DNA from: CAYRWR01 sp964537555
GTDB taxonomy: Bacteria; Spirochaetota; Brevinematia; Brevinematales; CAYRWR01
Assembly (NCBI GenBank): GCA_964537555.1
Contig: CAZIAD010000023.1
Span: forward strand, 1 to 51,791
Reading direction: 5' to 3'
Length of the DNA stretch: 51,791 nucleotides
Shown: positions 23,858 to 32,697 of the stretch, one piece after another
How positions within the stretch are numbered: position 1 is the first letter of the stretch
Layout of the letters: every line of letters begins with the position of its first letter
The notes under the pieces: generated by a model
Told to the model about the DNA's origin: nothing
The model's database searches: none
The model's input: only the letters and a program-made list of their open reading frames with translations
Made by a program: the position numbers and the translations under genes

Positions 23858-24211
23858 ATGACTGAGCAAAAGATGATAGGCAACCAGGGTGAGATCATCG
23901 CCCGTCATTATCTGGAACAAAAAGGTTACCGCTATTTAGACTCCCAGGTCTATACCCCCTATGGAGAACTGGACCTTGTTTTTATGGATCAGGAAGTACT
24001 GGTCTTTGTAGAAGTAAAGACCCGCAGAGAAAGTAGTCTCTTGCCCCTGCTGGAAACAGTAAATAAGAATAAGATTAATAGAATTTTAAAAAGTGCCGAA
24101 AAGTATATAGATGACAATGAAATCAGGTTCTCAGAAATGAGGGTTGATGTTATTCTGATCAGTTATCAGGGTGACACATTTAAAACAACGCACTTAAAGA
24201 ATTATTGTTAA
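23858..24211 (+). CDS. yraN: UPF0102 (YraN) nuclease-fold protein
   Basis: 117 residues with the UPF0102 core: GNQGEIIARHYLEQKGYRYL, then TPYGELDLVFMDQEVLVFVEVKTRR, giving the Glu-Asp-ExK restriction-endonuclease-like site. Members resemble Holliday junction resolvases in fold; their cellular role is poorly known. The start given is 2 bp after the HD-GYP stop; an ATG five codons later is equally plausible. Confidence 0.92.
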   Translation: MTEQKMIGNQGEIIARHYLEQKGYRYLDSQVYTPYGELDLVFMDQEVLVFVEVKTRRESSLLPLLETVNKNKINRILKSAEKYIDDNEIRFSEMRVDVILISYQGDTFKTTHLKNYC

Positions 24212-24224
24212 GGTGGAGAGCAGC

Positions 24225-24428
24225 GTGTCAGATACAATAACTGCCAGGAAGAGGAACTTTCACCGAATCATAGTCAAGACTAATTCCAGCTCTCTGTCCA
24301 AAGAGAGAATGGAAGTCCTGAGACGTAAGATCTATGATCCACAATATATCAACTTTGCCATAGAAAAACTGGCAGATAATATCTCAAAAGCCATGCTTGA
24401 GGGATATATTGATCAAAAGAACATCTAA
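24225..24428 (+). CDS. Small protein, possibly FlgM-like
   Basis: Not firmly recognised. The GTG at 24225 is chosen because AAGGTGGAG lies 6 bp upstream; a GTG four codons earlier is inside that site. The 67-residue product has a basic N-terminus (TARKRNFHRIIVK) and a helical C-terminus (ERMEVLRRKIYDPQYINFAIEKLADNISKAML) whose rhythm resembles the FlgM C-terminus (IxxGxYxVdaxxIAxxxl). FlgM binds the flagellar sigma factor, which would fit the neighbours. The match is weak. Its stop overlaps that of the convergent gene by 3 bases. Confidence 0.5.
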   Translation: MSDTITARKRNFHRIIVKTNSSSLSKERMEVLRRKIYDPQYINFAIEKLADNISKAMLEGYIDQKNI

Positions 24429-25132
24429 GCTTTAGAAGTGGGCCATACCTGGCTCACTTTTTTCTTTAGTACCCATCCCTGTTTACCATCAATACTTTTA
24501 ATCAGAAAATAATCCTGTTTTTCCTCTAATACCTGACATTCCAGCCCCGGTAATAATTCCATCTCCATACTATCCTGCTCATCCGGGCGGGTCAAAAGGG
24601 AAGCTGTCTCCATGACGACTGCCTGGCTCTGTCCAAAATATATGATCTGCCTGCCCAGGGAGACTGACAGTATGAATACAGAACCCAGGAATAGGCCCAG
24701 GCCTATCTTTTTGAGGGCGGGAGGTATATTTTTAAACACTTTGAGAAGATCCAGGCTCCAAAGGATGCTGCCTGTTATTAAGATTAAGAGGCCTGTCATA
24801 CTAAGCAGCGACAAAGGGATAAAAAGAAATATTCGGGCCACTATAGATGCCAGGGGTTCCTGATAGTAAAATACCGGGGGGATATTTAATTCCTGTCGGA
24901 TACTATTCATCCCCTGTATAATATCCTGATCCAGAGGAGATATCGAATGTGCTCTTTTTAGATGCAGCATGGCTTGTCCCCATTGTCTATCCTGAAAGGC
25001 CTGCCGGGCCATGGTATACTGATCACTGAGCTGAAGGCTGTAGGGATCAGTTCCTGTGTATCCTGGCTCACTGCCATAAGCCATGCACCCTATCATCATC
25101 AAAATGAAAATGCTTAATGATCTCAAGTTCAA
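24425..25132 (-). CDS. TPR and SH3-like membrane protein (BatE-like)
   Basis: 235 residues: a signal peptide (to about 20), a TPR-like helix pair (YTMARQAFQDRQWGQAMLHLKRAHSISPLDQDI), two membrane helices (about 97-117 and 133-153), and a C-terminal SH3-like domain (LLPGLECQVLEEKQDYFLIKSIDGKQGWV). This order resembles BatE-type proteins that accompany DUF58/BatA genes; those lie 12 kb away here. It starts with a 4-bp overlap of the MBL hydrolase gene. The final codons double as the terminator of the opposing operon. Confidence 0.65.
   Translation of the reverse strand: MNLRSLSIFILMMIGCMAYGSEPGYTGTDPYSLQLSDQYTMARQAFQDRQWGQAMLHLKRAHSISPLDQDIIQGMNSIRQELNIPPVFYYQEPLASIVARIFLFIPLSLLSMTGLLILITGSILWSLDLLKVFKNIPPALKKIGLGLFLGSVFILSVSLGRQIIYFGQSQAVVMETASLLTRPDEQDSMEMELLPGLECQVLEEKQDYFLIKSIDGKQGWVLKKKVSQVWPTSKA
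24436..24463 (+). terminator. Terminator of the flhB-paralogue/yraN operon, inside the opposite gene
   Basis: A 10-bp stem (AAGTGGGCCA / TGGCTCACTT, one G-T pair), TACC loop and T6 run. It starts 8 bp after the plus-strand stop and lies within the last codons of the facing minus-strand gene. Confidence 0.85.
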
Positions 25133-25851
25133 TCCTCCCTGATCAGATTAGAAAGCACTTCTTCTTTGTATTCCCGCAGTTTAGCCTTGGCGTTTTCCAC
25201 GGCCTTTTTAAGTGCCTCTTCCGGGTCATCACACATCTCTCCATGCCCGGGAAATATTCTTTTTATTTTCATAGTATTTAATCTTTCCAGTGAGTTTATA
25301 TAGTCACCATAGCTGCCGGACTCAGATATTTTGGAAATAGTCCCTCTGCTGAAAATGGTATCCCCGGTAAACAAGTATCCCTTGAAAGGCTCAAAAATAC
25401 AGATACAGCCGGATGTATGGCCAGGGGTATGAAATATTTTGAGCTTGTAATTACCCAGGTCAAACATGACCCGGTTTTCCAGCCAGAGATGAAATTTGGC
25501 CCTGATGATCTCTTCACCATGTTTAGCAGCATGGACTACATATTCGTCCTGTAACTCAATCTTGGTGGCTGCAAATCGGTGAGCCGCAGTGATGGAGGAC
25601 TCATGAAAAAACAAGTTGGAGCCTACGTGATCAAAATGCTCATGGGTATTGATGACCAGGTCTATATCAATGACTTTGAGTCCGGCCTGGGCCAGTCCTT
25701 CTACTATACGGGGAAAGTTCCCTTTTACCCCGGTATCGATGAGGACATTCTTATATTCCCCTTTGACCAGGTATACATGTGAAGAATTCTTGTCGCCCCG
25801 GATCAGGTAAATATTATCTTCTATCTCTTCCAGCAGTTCTTTACCGGGCAT
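25129..25851 (-). CDS. Metallo-beta-lactamase-fold hydrolase (glyoxalase II-like)
   Basis: 240 residues with a complete binuclear metal site: THEHFDH (His70, His72, Asp74, His75), His145 in HTPGHTSG, Asp164 in FTGDTIF, and His203 in FPGHGE. Such proteins hydrolyse thioesters or related substrates; the true substrate cannot be told. No signal peptide, so cytoplasmic. The start overlaps the DUF115 gene by 11 bp, and the stop overlaps the next start by 4 bp, so the three are coupled. Confidence 0.9.
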   Translation of the reverse strand: MPGKELLEEIEDNIYLIRGDKNSSHVYLVKGEYKNVLIDTGVKGNFPRIVEGLAQAGLKVIDIDLVINTHEHFDHVGSNLFFHESSITAAHRFAATKIELQDEYVVHAAKHGEEIIRAKFHLWLENRVMFDLGNYKLKIFHTPGHTSGCICIFEPFKGYLFTGDTIFSRGTISKISESGSYGDYINSLERLNTMKIKRIFPGHGEMCDDPEEALKKAVENAKAKLREYKEEVLSNLIRED

Positions 25852-27529
25852 TGATTACTCCATTTAAAGTCTTTTTAAGGCGATACAACTTTCGGGACAG
25901 GGCTTTATCTTCAAAAGTCTGATATCGCCGCCACATCGTTTTTTCCTTAAGAAAGTATCTGTCTAAAAAAGGATACTTTGAATTTTCTATTTTATCAAAT
26001 ATTCCTTGTTCTGCCCCCAGGCTTTCCACAAATTCGCTTATTTCCTGCAGAGCCTTTTTTATCTTAGCATTTAATCCCTGTTTTTTCAATCCGCACTTAT
26101 TAAAAAAAAGATCTTTATCAATATCATCCAGGAGACGGTATTTCTGGGCCAAAGCATCGATATCCAGAGCCTGAAAATGGGCTATCCTTGCTCCCTGTTT
26201 ACTGGCATTAATCAGATTAATCTTATTCTTACTCAGTATATTTCGGGCCGATTCTTCGAACCATCCCCGGTAATTTGTCAGAGTATGATCTGTGTATACC
26301 TTATTATGCTGGGCATTTACCTGGAATACTTCCTTACGGCCCATGATATCTAAAAATATACTATCCAGGGTACGGGTACGGCAAGTCAAATTCCTGATCC
26401 TATAGTAATGGGAGGTGGAAGGACAATGGGAGCACATATAGCTATAGGCCAGATCCTGCCCCACCAGGATAATGGGTTCACCCCCCAGCATATAGGCCAG
26501 GTGAAATGCAGAAGTAGCCACAGACCCCCCCGTTTCAACATCCCCTATGCGGTAATCCAGCAGCTTTTCGATCCAGTCTACAAATTGATGCTTTATGATA
26601 ACGGGATTACCGCTGGGATCCATTTCAAGATGAGCCGTATTGGCCATTATCTTCCTGCCCTTAAAACTTTGGGTCAGGGAGGGATTGACTACCACATCAT
26701 AGACCAGGTTGACCCGGGCCAGATATTCAGGATCAATAAAGGAAAAGTCGCTGAGATTATGTACCTGAGAATCCAGTGAATACACAAAATCTGCCTGTAC
26801 ACCAGCTTCATATAGGCTCAGTAAAGCAGTATCTACTGCTATGATCACACATTTTTTCTGCAAGACTGCCAGGGCCTGTACGGACTGCTTTAGTGAAGGG
26901 CCTGCCGATACCAGAATGACCGGGACAGGCTGGCGGGACGGAGTCAGTAAGCGAATCGGTATAGCCTCTTCGATTTCAGCCAGGTTCTTCAGTATATTAA
27001 TAAACCAAAGTTCCTCGAAGTAAAAACGGGTAGAGAAATCTCCCAGTTTTACTTTAATAAGGCGCTGTAGCCTCTGTTCGTAGGGTTTGTAAATCTCCGG
27101 GTCATAGGACCCCCGCAGTACCAGGGTCTTTATGCTTTTAAAATTCTCCAGCTGGATCTCAGAGAAAATAGCATCCAGCTGTTCCGGAGGGTCCTGGGGT
27201 GTAAGCCAAAATGCAGGATTTTCCAGTTTATACACTTTCTGAAAATAAGACCAGACCCCGGTATTCAGTTCTATGAGGATCAGGTTTTTAAAGCCTTTTT
27301 TCTCCAGCAGATCCACATGATATCCCAGGCCCACCCCCAGTATGATGACCAGGGTACTCTGAGGGTCCAGATCGATGATATCAGAAATCAGCCTTTCCGC
27401 TTCTTTTTCGGGCGAATATTTACTATGTATCCACTGTCCCCCGATACTGAGGCTGTATGCTCCCTCTTTGGTCGGAATGATACCGGTATCTGTCTGGGCT
27501 AAACGTCTCAATACTTCCCTGTCTATCAT
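25841..27529 (-). CDS. DUF115 / motility-associated (Maf) glycosyltransferase-type protein
   Basis: 562 residues. The DUF115 core spans about 165-400: VILVSAGPSLKQSVQAL, IAVDTALLSLYEAGVQADFVYSLD, and GGSVATSAFHLAYMLGGEPIILVGQDLAYS. The N-terminal domain has VIILGVGLGYHVDLL, a Rossmann-like nucleotide loop. In other bacteria Maf proteins transfer nonulosonic acids to flagellin, and DUF115 also includes MptE-type pterin enzymes. In a motile spirochaete, flagellar glycosylation is the more likely role. A cysteine pair (CSHC, about residues 384-387) is unusual. It contains a C7 tract (26524-26530, plus strand) without frame loss. Confidence 0.85.
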   Translation of the reverse strand: MIDREVLRRLAQTDTGIIPTKEGAYSLSIGGQWIHSKYSPEKEAERLISDIIDLDPQSTLVIILGVGLGYHVDLLEKKGFKNLILIELNTGVWSYFQKVYKLENPAFWLTPQDPPEQLDAIFSEIQLENFKSIKTLVLRGSYDPEIYKPYEQRLQRLIKVKLGDFSTRFYFEELWFINILKNLAEIEEAIPIRLLTPSRQPVPVILVSAGPSLKQSVQALAVLQKKCVIIAVDTALLSLYEAGVQADFVYSLDSQVHNLSDFSFIDPEYLARVNLVYDVVVNPSLTQSFKGRKIMANTAHLEMDPSGNPVIIKHQFVDWIEKLLDYRIGDVETGGSVATSAFHLAYMLGGEPIILVGQDLAYSYMCSHCPSTSHYYRIRNLTCRTRTLDSIFLDIMGRKEVFQVNAQHNKVYTDHTLTNYRGWFEESARNILSKNKINLINASKQGARIAHFQALDIDALAQKYRLLDDIDKDLFFNKCGLKKQGLNAKIKKALQEISEFVESLGAEQGIFDKIENSKYPFLDRYFLKEKTMWRRYQTFEDKALSRKLYRLKKTLNGVINAR

Positions 27530-27537
27530 GAAGGCTC

Positions 27538-28074
27538 CTAAAGATATATCAGCAGGGAGAGCTGTACTCCCAGCCAGGAACAGATATAGCCTAGCACCAC
27601 CCCTATCAGGACATCCGAAGGGTAATGCAGGCCCAGATAAATGCGGCTAATCCCGATAAGCGATGAAAAAACCAATAATGGGATAAACAATGGGGGAAAA
27701 TAAAATAAAAACACAAAAGAGATGGAAAATGCGGCCATAGTATGGCCGGAGGGAAAGGAAAATCGGTCGGGAGGCAGCATAAGGTTGGTGAGGTCTTTAT
27801 GTTTGATATAGGGCCGTTTACGGGAGAATATGTGCTTAAGTAAGGGCTGCAGAGCAATCTGTATGACCAGAGAAAACGTGAGGGCCATACCGGTATCGAT
27901 GTTGATAATCAGTCCTGCCACACATACAGCTATCCACAGCCAGCCATCCCCTAACTTGGTCATGAAGCGCATAAATAAAGTCAGTTTTTTACTTCTGCCC
28001 TTTTGTAAAAGACGCATGAGCTGGGAATCTGCTCCCCACCATCTTACAGCAGGCTTATTTTTGTCCGATTTCAC
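27538..28074 (-). CDS. PAP2-family membrane phosphatase
   Basis: 178 residues, about five membrane helices. The three PAP2 motifs are present: Lys80 to Arg87-Pro88 in KHIFSRKRP, PSGH at 108-111, and SRIYLGLHYPSD with Arg144 and His150. Members dephosphorylate undecaprenyl diphosphate, phosphatidylglycerophosphate or lipid A. Context with GT-C and Maf genes favours lipid-carrier recycling, which is inference. Confidence 0.92.
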   Translation of the reverse strand: MKSDKNKPAVRWWGADSQLMRLLQKGRSKKLTLFMRFMTKLGDGWLWIAVCVAGLIINIDTGMALTFSLVIQIALQPLLKHIFSRKRPYIKHKDLTNLMLPPDRFSFPSGHTMAAFSISFVFLFYFPPLFIPLLVFSSLIGISRIYLGLHYPSDVLIGVVLGYICSWLGVQLSLLIYL

Positions 28075-28083
28075 ATCACATTC

Positions 28084-28911
28084 CTATCCCAGGGAATATA
28101 AACCCTGCCTGATCAATAATTCTTTTAGATTCTCACTTAATTGACGCAGTTCTGTATAGTAATTTTCGTTATTTACATCCTGTATCTTAAAGATCCGGCC
28201 TATATGATGCTCCATGTGTGGGGTCTGAAAGCGGCACTCCCTCAGGGCATAACTCAACATACGCTTTTCCCCGGGATGGGGCAGCTCATTAAGGGCAAAC
28301 AGTACATCAAAAAAAGAAGCAAAGTATTCAGCAGTCCGGTGGTTCAGGGAAAGAATGTCTTTTCTTTTCATAGCCAGATAGATCTGATGTAAATAGGAAA
28401 AGGGAAATTCATGTAACAGGGGATAATTTTTGGCTATGATGGCTTTTTTCAGTTCAGAAGGATAGGGACGATCCAGTGCGGACTGCAAAGCATAAAATCG
28501 TGAATGCCTGTCAAATAAAATATGACTATGCAGGATATTGTACCAGAAACAGGTGGTATATCCCATACGGCTCTGATACCTGTCCAGGATGTTATCCATC
28601 TCTGACTGTACCCAGTTCAGGGAACGGTACATAATATCTATCTCCAGGCCGGAGACCTGATCCACCCAGAAATCTCCTGTCTCCCAGAATCTATGGTCTA
28701 TGATAGCATCCCGGCCGGTCTCACGGGACAGTGCCTGCCGGAATGATAGCGGTACATCCTCTGTAGAATATACATAGAGATCTATGTCTGAATACTGGTC
28801 CTGATTATCCACAGACCCGGAACCACCCATGACCACAGCATCTACACACTCCAGGGCGGCGAATCTTTGTGATATATCCCAGGCTCTTTCCTGGAGAATA
28901 GTATCAGGCAT
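28084..28911 (-). CDS. Minimal nucleotidyltransferase-domain protein (DUF4037-like)
   Basis: 275 residues. The N-terminus has the polymerase-beta-like active site: GGSGSVDNQDQYSDIDLYVY (GS then DxD), with a third acidic residue in EIDIMY. The C-terminal 150 residues are helical, with many His, Tyr and Phe residues, similar to DUF4037-type proteins. It may adenylylate a small molecule, as aminoglycoside nucleotidyltransferases do, but the substrate is unknown. The genes on both sides are within 20 bp on the same strand. Confidence 0.75.
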   Translation of the reverse strand: MPDTILQERAWDISQRFAALECVDAVVMGGSGSVDNQDQYSDIDLYVYSTEDVPLSFRQALSRETGRDAIIDHRFWETGDFWVDQVSGLEIDIMYRSLNWVQSEMDNILDRYQSRMGYTTCFWYNILHSHILFDRHSRFYALQSALDRPYPSELKKAIIAKNYPLLHEFPFSYLHQIYLAMKRKDILSLNHRTAEYFASFFDVLFALNELPHPGEKRMLSYALRECRFQTPHMEHHIGRIFKIQDVNNENYYTELRQLSENLKELLIRQGLYSLG

Positions 28912-28928
28912 ATCTGACTCCCGCTGGG

Positions 28929-30158
28929 CTATTTTATATTGAGACTGGTCCGGGTGCGGTCAGGGATTATAGACCACTTTTCCTGCTGTAGATACTTCAA
29001 TTTGATCTTGAGAATACGTTTTAAGGACCGGTTAACATCTTTTTCACTCAGGATTCCGTTCTTATAGGCCTTGACCAGGTACCCATGCAGGTCCACTGCA
29101 TTTTGATACCACTGTGACTCATCCTTGGTCACAGACAGTACTATATCACAGTCTGCCTGAATACTCTTCAGGGATGCCAGGCGGTAATCATAGAGGCGGG
29201 TCACAGACTGCATCTGTATATCATCACTGATGATGATATTACTGTAACCCTTGTCCCGCAGTATTTTGAGGATAGTGGGTGATAAAGTAGCCGGAACCGA
29301 ATCCTCCTGGGTGAATATAACGTGAGAAGTCATGATCATAGGTGATTCCTGTAGCTGAAAAAAGGGCTTGGCCAGCTGGCTCACAGTGCTCTCTTCATCT
29401 TTACAGATGTCATAATGCGGGTCTTTGCTGACCGTACCGTAGCCCGGATAATGCTTAGGTACTGCTATCATGGAGTCTTTGTTAAAAATATCTATATACA
29501 TATTCCCCAGATCTGCATTGACCTGGGCATCTGCGGAAAAACTACGGTCAGCAATAATGGAATCTTTGTTCCTGACCACATCCACTACCGGAGAAAAATT
29601 AATATTGAAATTAAGCTGTTTCAGGTTCTGGCTATAGTAACGGGCCTGTTCCTGGATTCCCGCTTTGCCTTCTTTTTCATACAGCCGGGCCGGATAAGGG
29701 TATTCTTTTATGATCTTCTTTATGCGGGCTACCCCTCCCCCTTCCTGATCTACAGAAATAAAAAGAGGTATGCGATGACTTTTCTGGATAAGATTTTCAT
29801 TGTTTTTTCTGATAGTATCGAAACTATAGCCATCTACATTCTGGGACATAAGCATCAGTCCGCCAATGCCCAGATCATTGATGAGGTAAGACATCTTCTT
29901 CATGTCAGTACCAAAGTAATTGATCATGAGGAGCTGGCCTATACGTTCCTCGGTACTCATCTGTTGGATGATACTGTCTATGACCTGATCCAGGCTAAGA
30001 TTGGTATCCTGAGACATGAGTGAGGGTTGTTCGTCACGGCTGCTCACAGTCTCACTGATGCTATTCAGGTGCCTGGCTATAGAAAATAATAAGAATGCAG
30101 TCATGATAAAGGAGAAGATTAATAAAAGATTTAACAGAGATCGTTTATGGGTCCTCAA
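28929..30158 (-). CDS. Membrane-anchored beta-N-acetylhexosaminidase (GH3, NagZ-like)
   Basis: Removes N-acetylglucosamine from peptidoglycan fragments. Motifs: SVDQEGGGVARIK, the substrate loop KHYPGYGTVSKDPH (KHxPGxG...DxH with catalytic His), and the nucleophile Asp in IISDDIQM. The TTG start is chosen because a perfect GAGGAGG lies 5 bp upstream; a TTG 17 codons earlier has no such site. The N-terminus then has a basic patch and one membrane helix (LLNLLLIFSFIMTAFLLF), so the catalytic domain is extracytoplasmic, unlike cytoplasmic NagZ of E. coli. About 409 residues. Confidence 0.88.
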   Translation of the reverse strand: MRTHKRSLLNLLLIFSFIMTAFLLFSIARHLNSISETVSSRDEQPSLMSQDTNLSLDQVIDSIIQQMSTEERIGQLLMINYFGTDMKKMSYLINDLGIGGLMLMSQNVDGYSFDTIRKNNENLIQKSHRIPLFISVDQEGGGVARIKKIIKEYPYPARLYEKEGKAGIQEQARYYSQNLKQLNFNINFSPVVDVVRNKDSIIADRSFSADAQVNADLGNMYIDIFNKDSMIAVPKHYPGYGTVSKDPHYDICKDEESTVSQLAKPFFQLQESPMIMTSHVIFTQEDSVPATLSPTILKILRDKGYSNIIISDDIQMQSVTRLYDYRLASLKSIQADCDIVLSVTKDESQWYQNAVDLHGYLVKAYKNGILSEKDVNRSLKRILKIKLKYLQQEKWSIIPDRTRTSLNIK

Positions 30159-30333
30159 TGTGTCCTCCTCAGGCGCCCATATTATAATCTCTATTTCAGC
30201 TTTATTCAAGCCTTGAGGGGGAATTAGACCGGAGCATAGTATAAAAACAGACTACTGCAGGCATGGGAGGGATAAACTTGCCAAACAGGGCTTTACAGGA
30301 TAAAATATAGGGCATTAAATCAAGGAGCAGCCG

Positions 30334-31146
30334 GTGTTTATTAGAGTCTTAAAAAACGCATTCAGCCGATGGTGGGACAAGATGGCATACACCTTCATCA
30401 CATCTTTTCTGGGTGCCATCAATCCCTTTTACCTCTATCTGCTGGCTACCATCCTGATATGGTTTATGCCGGAAAACAAGCTGCTGTTTGTACAGTCCGC
30501 GGAGCAGTTCTGGCTGTTTCTGCCCCCTATTATCCTCATGACACCGGTCTTTCCTACCAGCTTTGCAGCCATTGCCACTCAGAAAAAACTTCTGGAAAGC
30601 GATATCATGTATTTCAAACAGTATTTTCCGGAGTACTTCCGCTCTCTGGCCCAGACCATAAAGCCATCTCTGTGGCTGAGCCTGATCTATGGCGTGACCG
30701 GCTTCCTGCTGTCCTATGCTTCGGTATTCTATTATAAGCTGCTGCCCCACCCTGCACTGCAGATCGGAGCAATTGTACTTATGTTCTGGATCTACCTCCT
30801 GATCCTGCTGTCCCAGTTTGTACTCATTCCCCTCATCTGTTACAATCCTCAGCTTAAGATCAAAGAAAGCATCACCCTCAGTTTTAAGATGGTACTGGCC
30901 CAGGGACTGACCATTCTGGGAGTGGCCGCTATAAATCTTATCATCCACATTTTCCTGACTCTGAGCCGTGCTTTGGGGATATTCTTTTATTTCGGTATAT
31001 CCTCTCATCTCCGTATCTATATGCATAAAGAGATCATAGCCAAATACGCTCCTCCTGCTGAAAAAGAAGAAGACCATTACGGAAAAATCGATGCTACCCA
31101 GAACTGGGCAGATGTACTGAAACGCTTTGAAAAAGAAGAACAGTAA
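30334..31146 (+). CDS. YesL-like (DUF624) membrane protein
   Basis: 270 residues with six predicted membrane helices (about 20-42, 60-78, 110-130, 142-165, 190-212 and a shorter one) and a soluble acidic tail. The N-terminal AFSRWWDKMAYTFITSF is similar to YesL/DUF624 proteins of firmicutes, often beside sugar-transport genes. Function unknown. The GTG start has AAGGAG 6 bp upstream. It is the only plus-strand gene between 24.4 and 48.4 kb, and converges with the GT-C gene 6 bp apart. Confidence 0.7.
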   Translation: MFIRVLKNAFSRWWDKMAYTFITSFLGAINPFYLYLLATILIWFMPENKLLFVQSAEQFWLFLPPIILMTPVFPTSFAAIATQKKLLESDIMYFKQYFPEYFRSLAQTIKPSLWLSLIYGVTGFLLSYASVFYYKLLPHPALQIGAIVLMFWIYLLILLSQFVLIPLICYNPQLKIKESITLSFKMVLAQGLTILGVAAINLIIHIFLTLSRALGIFFYFGISSHLRIYMHKEIIAKYAPPAEKEEDHYGKIDATQNWADVLKRFEKEEQ

Positions 31147-31152
31147 GCATTC

Positions 31153-32697
31153 CTAGGGCTTAGTATGGTCCTGGAAACGGGCCAGATAAGCCGGGCGCTT
31201 CTGGTAGGGGTTTTTAGGGTTCTGCATCCGGAACTGTAGCATCTCGTCATCCCGGCTGTTGGATAAGAGCGACTGCCACACATCTTCCCGGAACAGGGTG
31301 TATTCTTCACTGAGCTTCTGGGGTAAAGGCCTTAGCCCCTTCCCGTATTTCTCAATAGCACTAAAGGGGATGTTATAGGCTATCCGGTAGACATCGCTGT
31401 TCTTCACTTCCCAGTCAGGGATAAAGGGTAAGGTATGCCTGTACGTCACATAAGTATAGAAAAAACTAAATCCGTGATGCAGTATGACTATTTCAGGCTT
31501 GACCCTATTCAGAGTCTGCTCTGCGTTATATATCACCCCTTTATACTTACGGTAGGGCAGCATATTATCAGGGATAAACACAAAATAGCAGGACACCAGA
31601 AACAGTATGCCGGCCCCGGCCCCGCTTATTAACTTCATACCGCTAAAGTCCCGTTTTCTAATAAAAGCTCCCTCCTCCAGGACAGACAGATACAGAAAAG
31701 GCAGCACGGGGATCACCGCGATAAACACCCGGAATCCAAAATCGAGCTGGGTCATATCATAAAAGGGAAACACGGCCAGTAATAACAGTGTCAGCATATA
31801 CAACTGAAAACGTTTAAGCCGGACTTCTTTTTTGATGATAAAGCGCATGATGATCACGAGGAGCATGATATAGGGCAACACCAGTTCTATTGACCAGCCC
31901 GGGTTCAGTACCAGTACCCGGGACAAGGCAGCCGGATGAAAAGAGGGCATTCCCCGGAACAGGCCGTGAAAGCGCTCGGCATCCAGTATCGAGAGTATAC
32001 CCGGCATATACACAGATCCCAGTATCAGGAGGCCCACACCCATTATCGCCCCGATGAGCAGCCACAGCCAGGGAAGGGCAAACGCCAAGCCTCCAAATGC
32101 CAAAACACCCGAAAGGCGGTGACTGAACATTGCCCCCATTACAGCCAGGAGCATGAGGCTGCGCCTGAGGATCTGCACTATGAGCCACTCCTTTTTACCC
32201 CGGTATTGTTCATCCCGGGCCAGATTCCACAGCATAGCCCACAGAAACAGCATAAAGGCCAGCATCCCCAGGAGCTGTTTCAGATACTGAGCCGCGATAT
32301 GTGTAAGGCTGGGAGAGGCACTGACCAGAAAGGCCAGCAGCAATGCCCACTGATGCTGCCTTTCCTTATCCAGGTGATGGAATAATTGCATAGCCCCAAA
32401 ATAGGACACTAAAGTGATAAGCGCGATCAGAGTACAAAGCAGGATTTTCTGGGCTGATTCCCACTCTCCTACCAGCTGATAAGTCAAGGCAAAAACATAG
32501 GGAGTAAATGAGCTGTCCGGAGCATGGGTCTTGCCGTCCTCCAACAGGGATCGGGCCTGTATGACATGAAAGTAGGCATCCCGGCCCACTGCAAAGGTTG
32601 TACGGTCAAAGGATGCATAACGTACTGCAAAGCTAATTGCGATTATGATGAACAAGAGTAAGGGATAAAGGGCTGTACTATTGGTCTTCCCAGTCAT
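31153..32697 (-). CDS. GT-C-fold membrane glycosyltransferase (STT3/PMT-like)
   Basis: About 514 residues and 10-13 membrane helices with a soluble C-terminal end. The first external loop has AVGRDAYFHVIQARSLLEDG, like the acidic DxYYH loop motif of STT3/GT-C enzymes. GT-C enzymes move sugars from lipid-phosphate donors to proteins or glycans outside the membrane. The start is the ATG with GGAG 7 bp upstream, overlapping the vanW gene by 20 bp; an ATG five codons earlier lacks a ribosome site. It could act with the PAP2 and DUF115 proteins. Confidence 0.75.
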   Translation of the reverse strand: MTGKTNSTALYPLLLFIIIAISFAVRYASFDRTTFAVGRDAYFHVIQARSLLEDGKTHAPDSSFTPYVFALTYQLVGEWESAQKILLCTLIALITLVSYFGAMQLFHHLDKERQHQWALLLAFLVSASPSLTHIAAQYLKQLLGMLAFMLFLWAMLWNLARDEQYRGKKEWLIVQILRRSLMLLAVMGAMFSHRLSGVLAFGGLAFALPWLWLLIGAIMGVGLLILGSVYMPGILSILDAERFHGLFRGMPSFHPAALSRVLVLNPGWSIELVLPYIMLLVIIMRFIIKKEVRLKRFQLYMLTLLLLAVFPFYDMTQLDFGFRVFIAVIPVLPFLYLSVLEEGAFIRKRDFSGMKLISGAGAGILFLVSCYFVFIPDNMLPYRKYKGVIYNAEQTLNRVKPEIVILHHGFSFFYTYVTYRHTLPFIPDWEVKNSDVYRIAYNIPFSAIEKYGKGLRPLPQKLSEEYTLFREDVWQSLLSNSRDDEMLQFRMQNPKNPYQKRPAYLARFQDHTKP

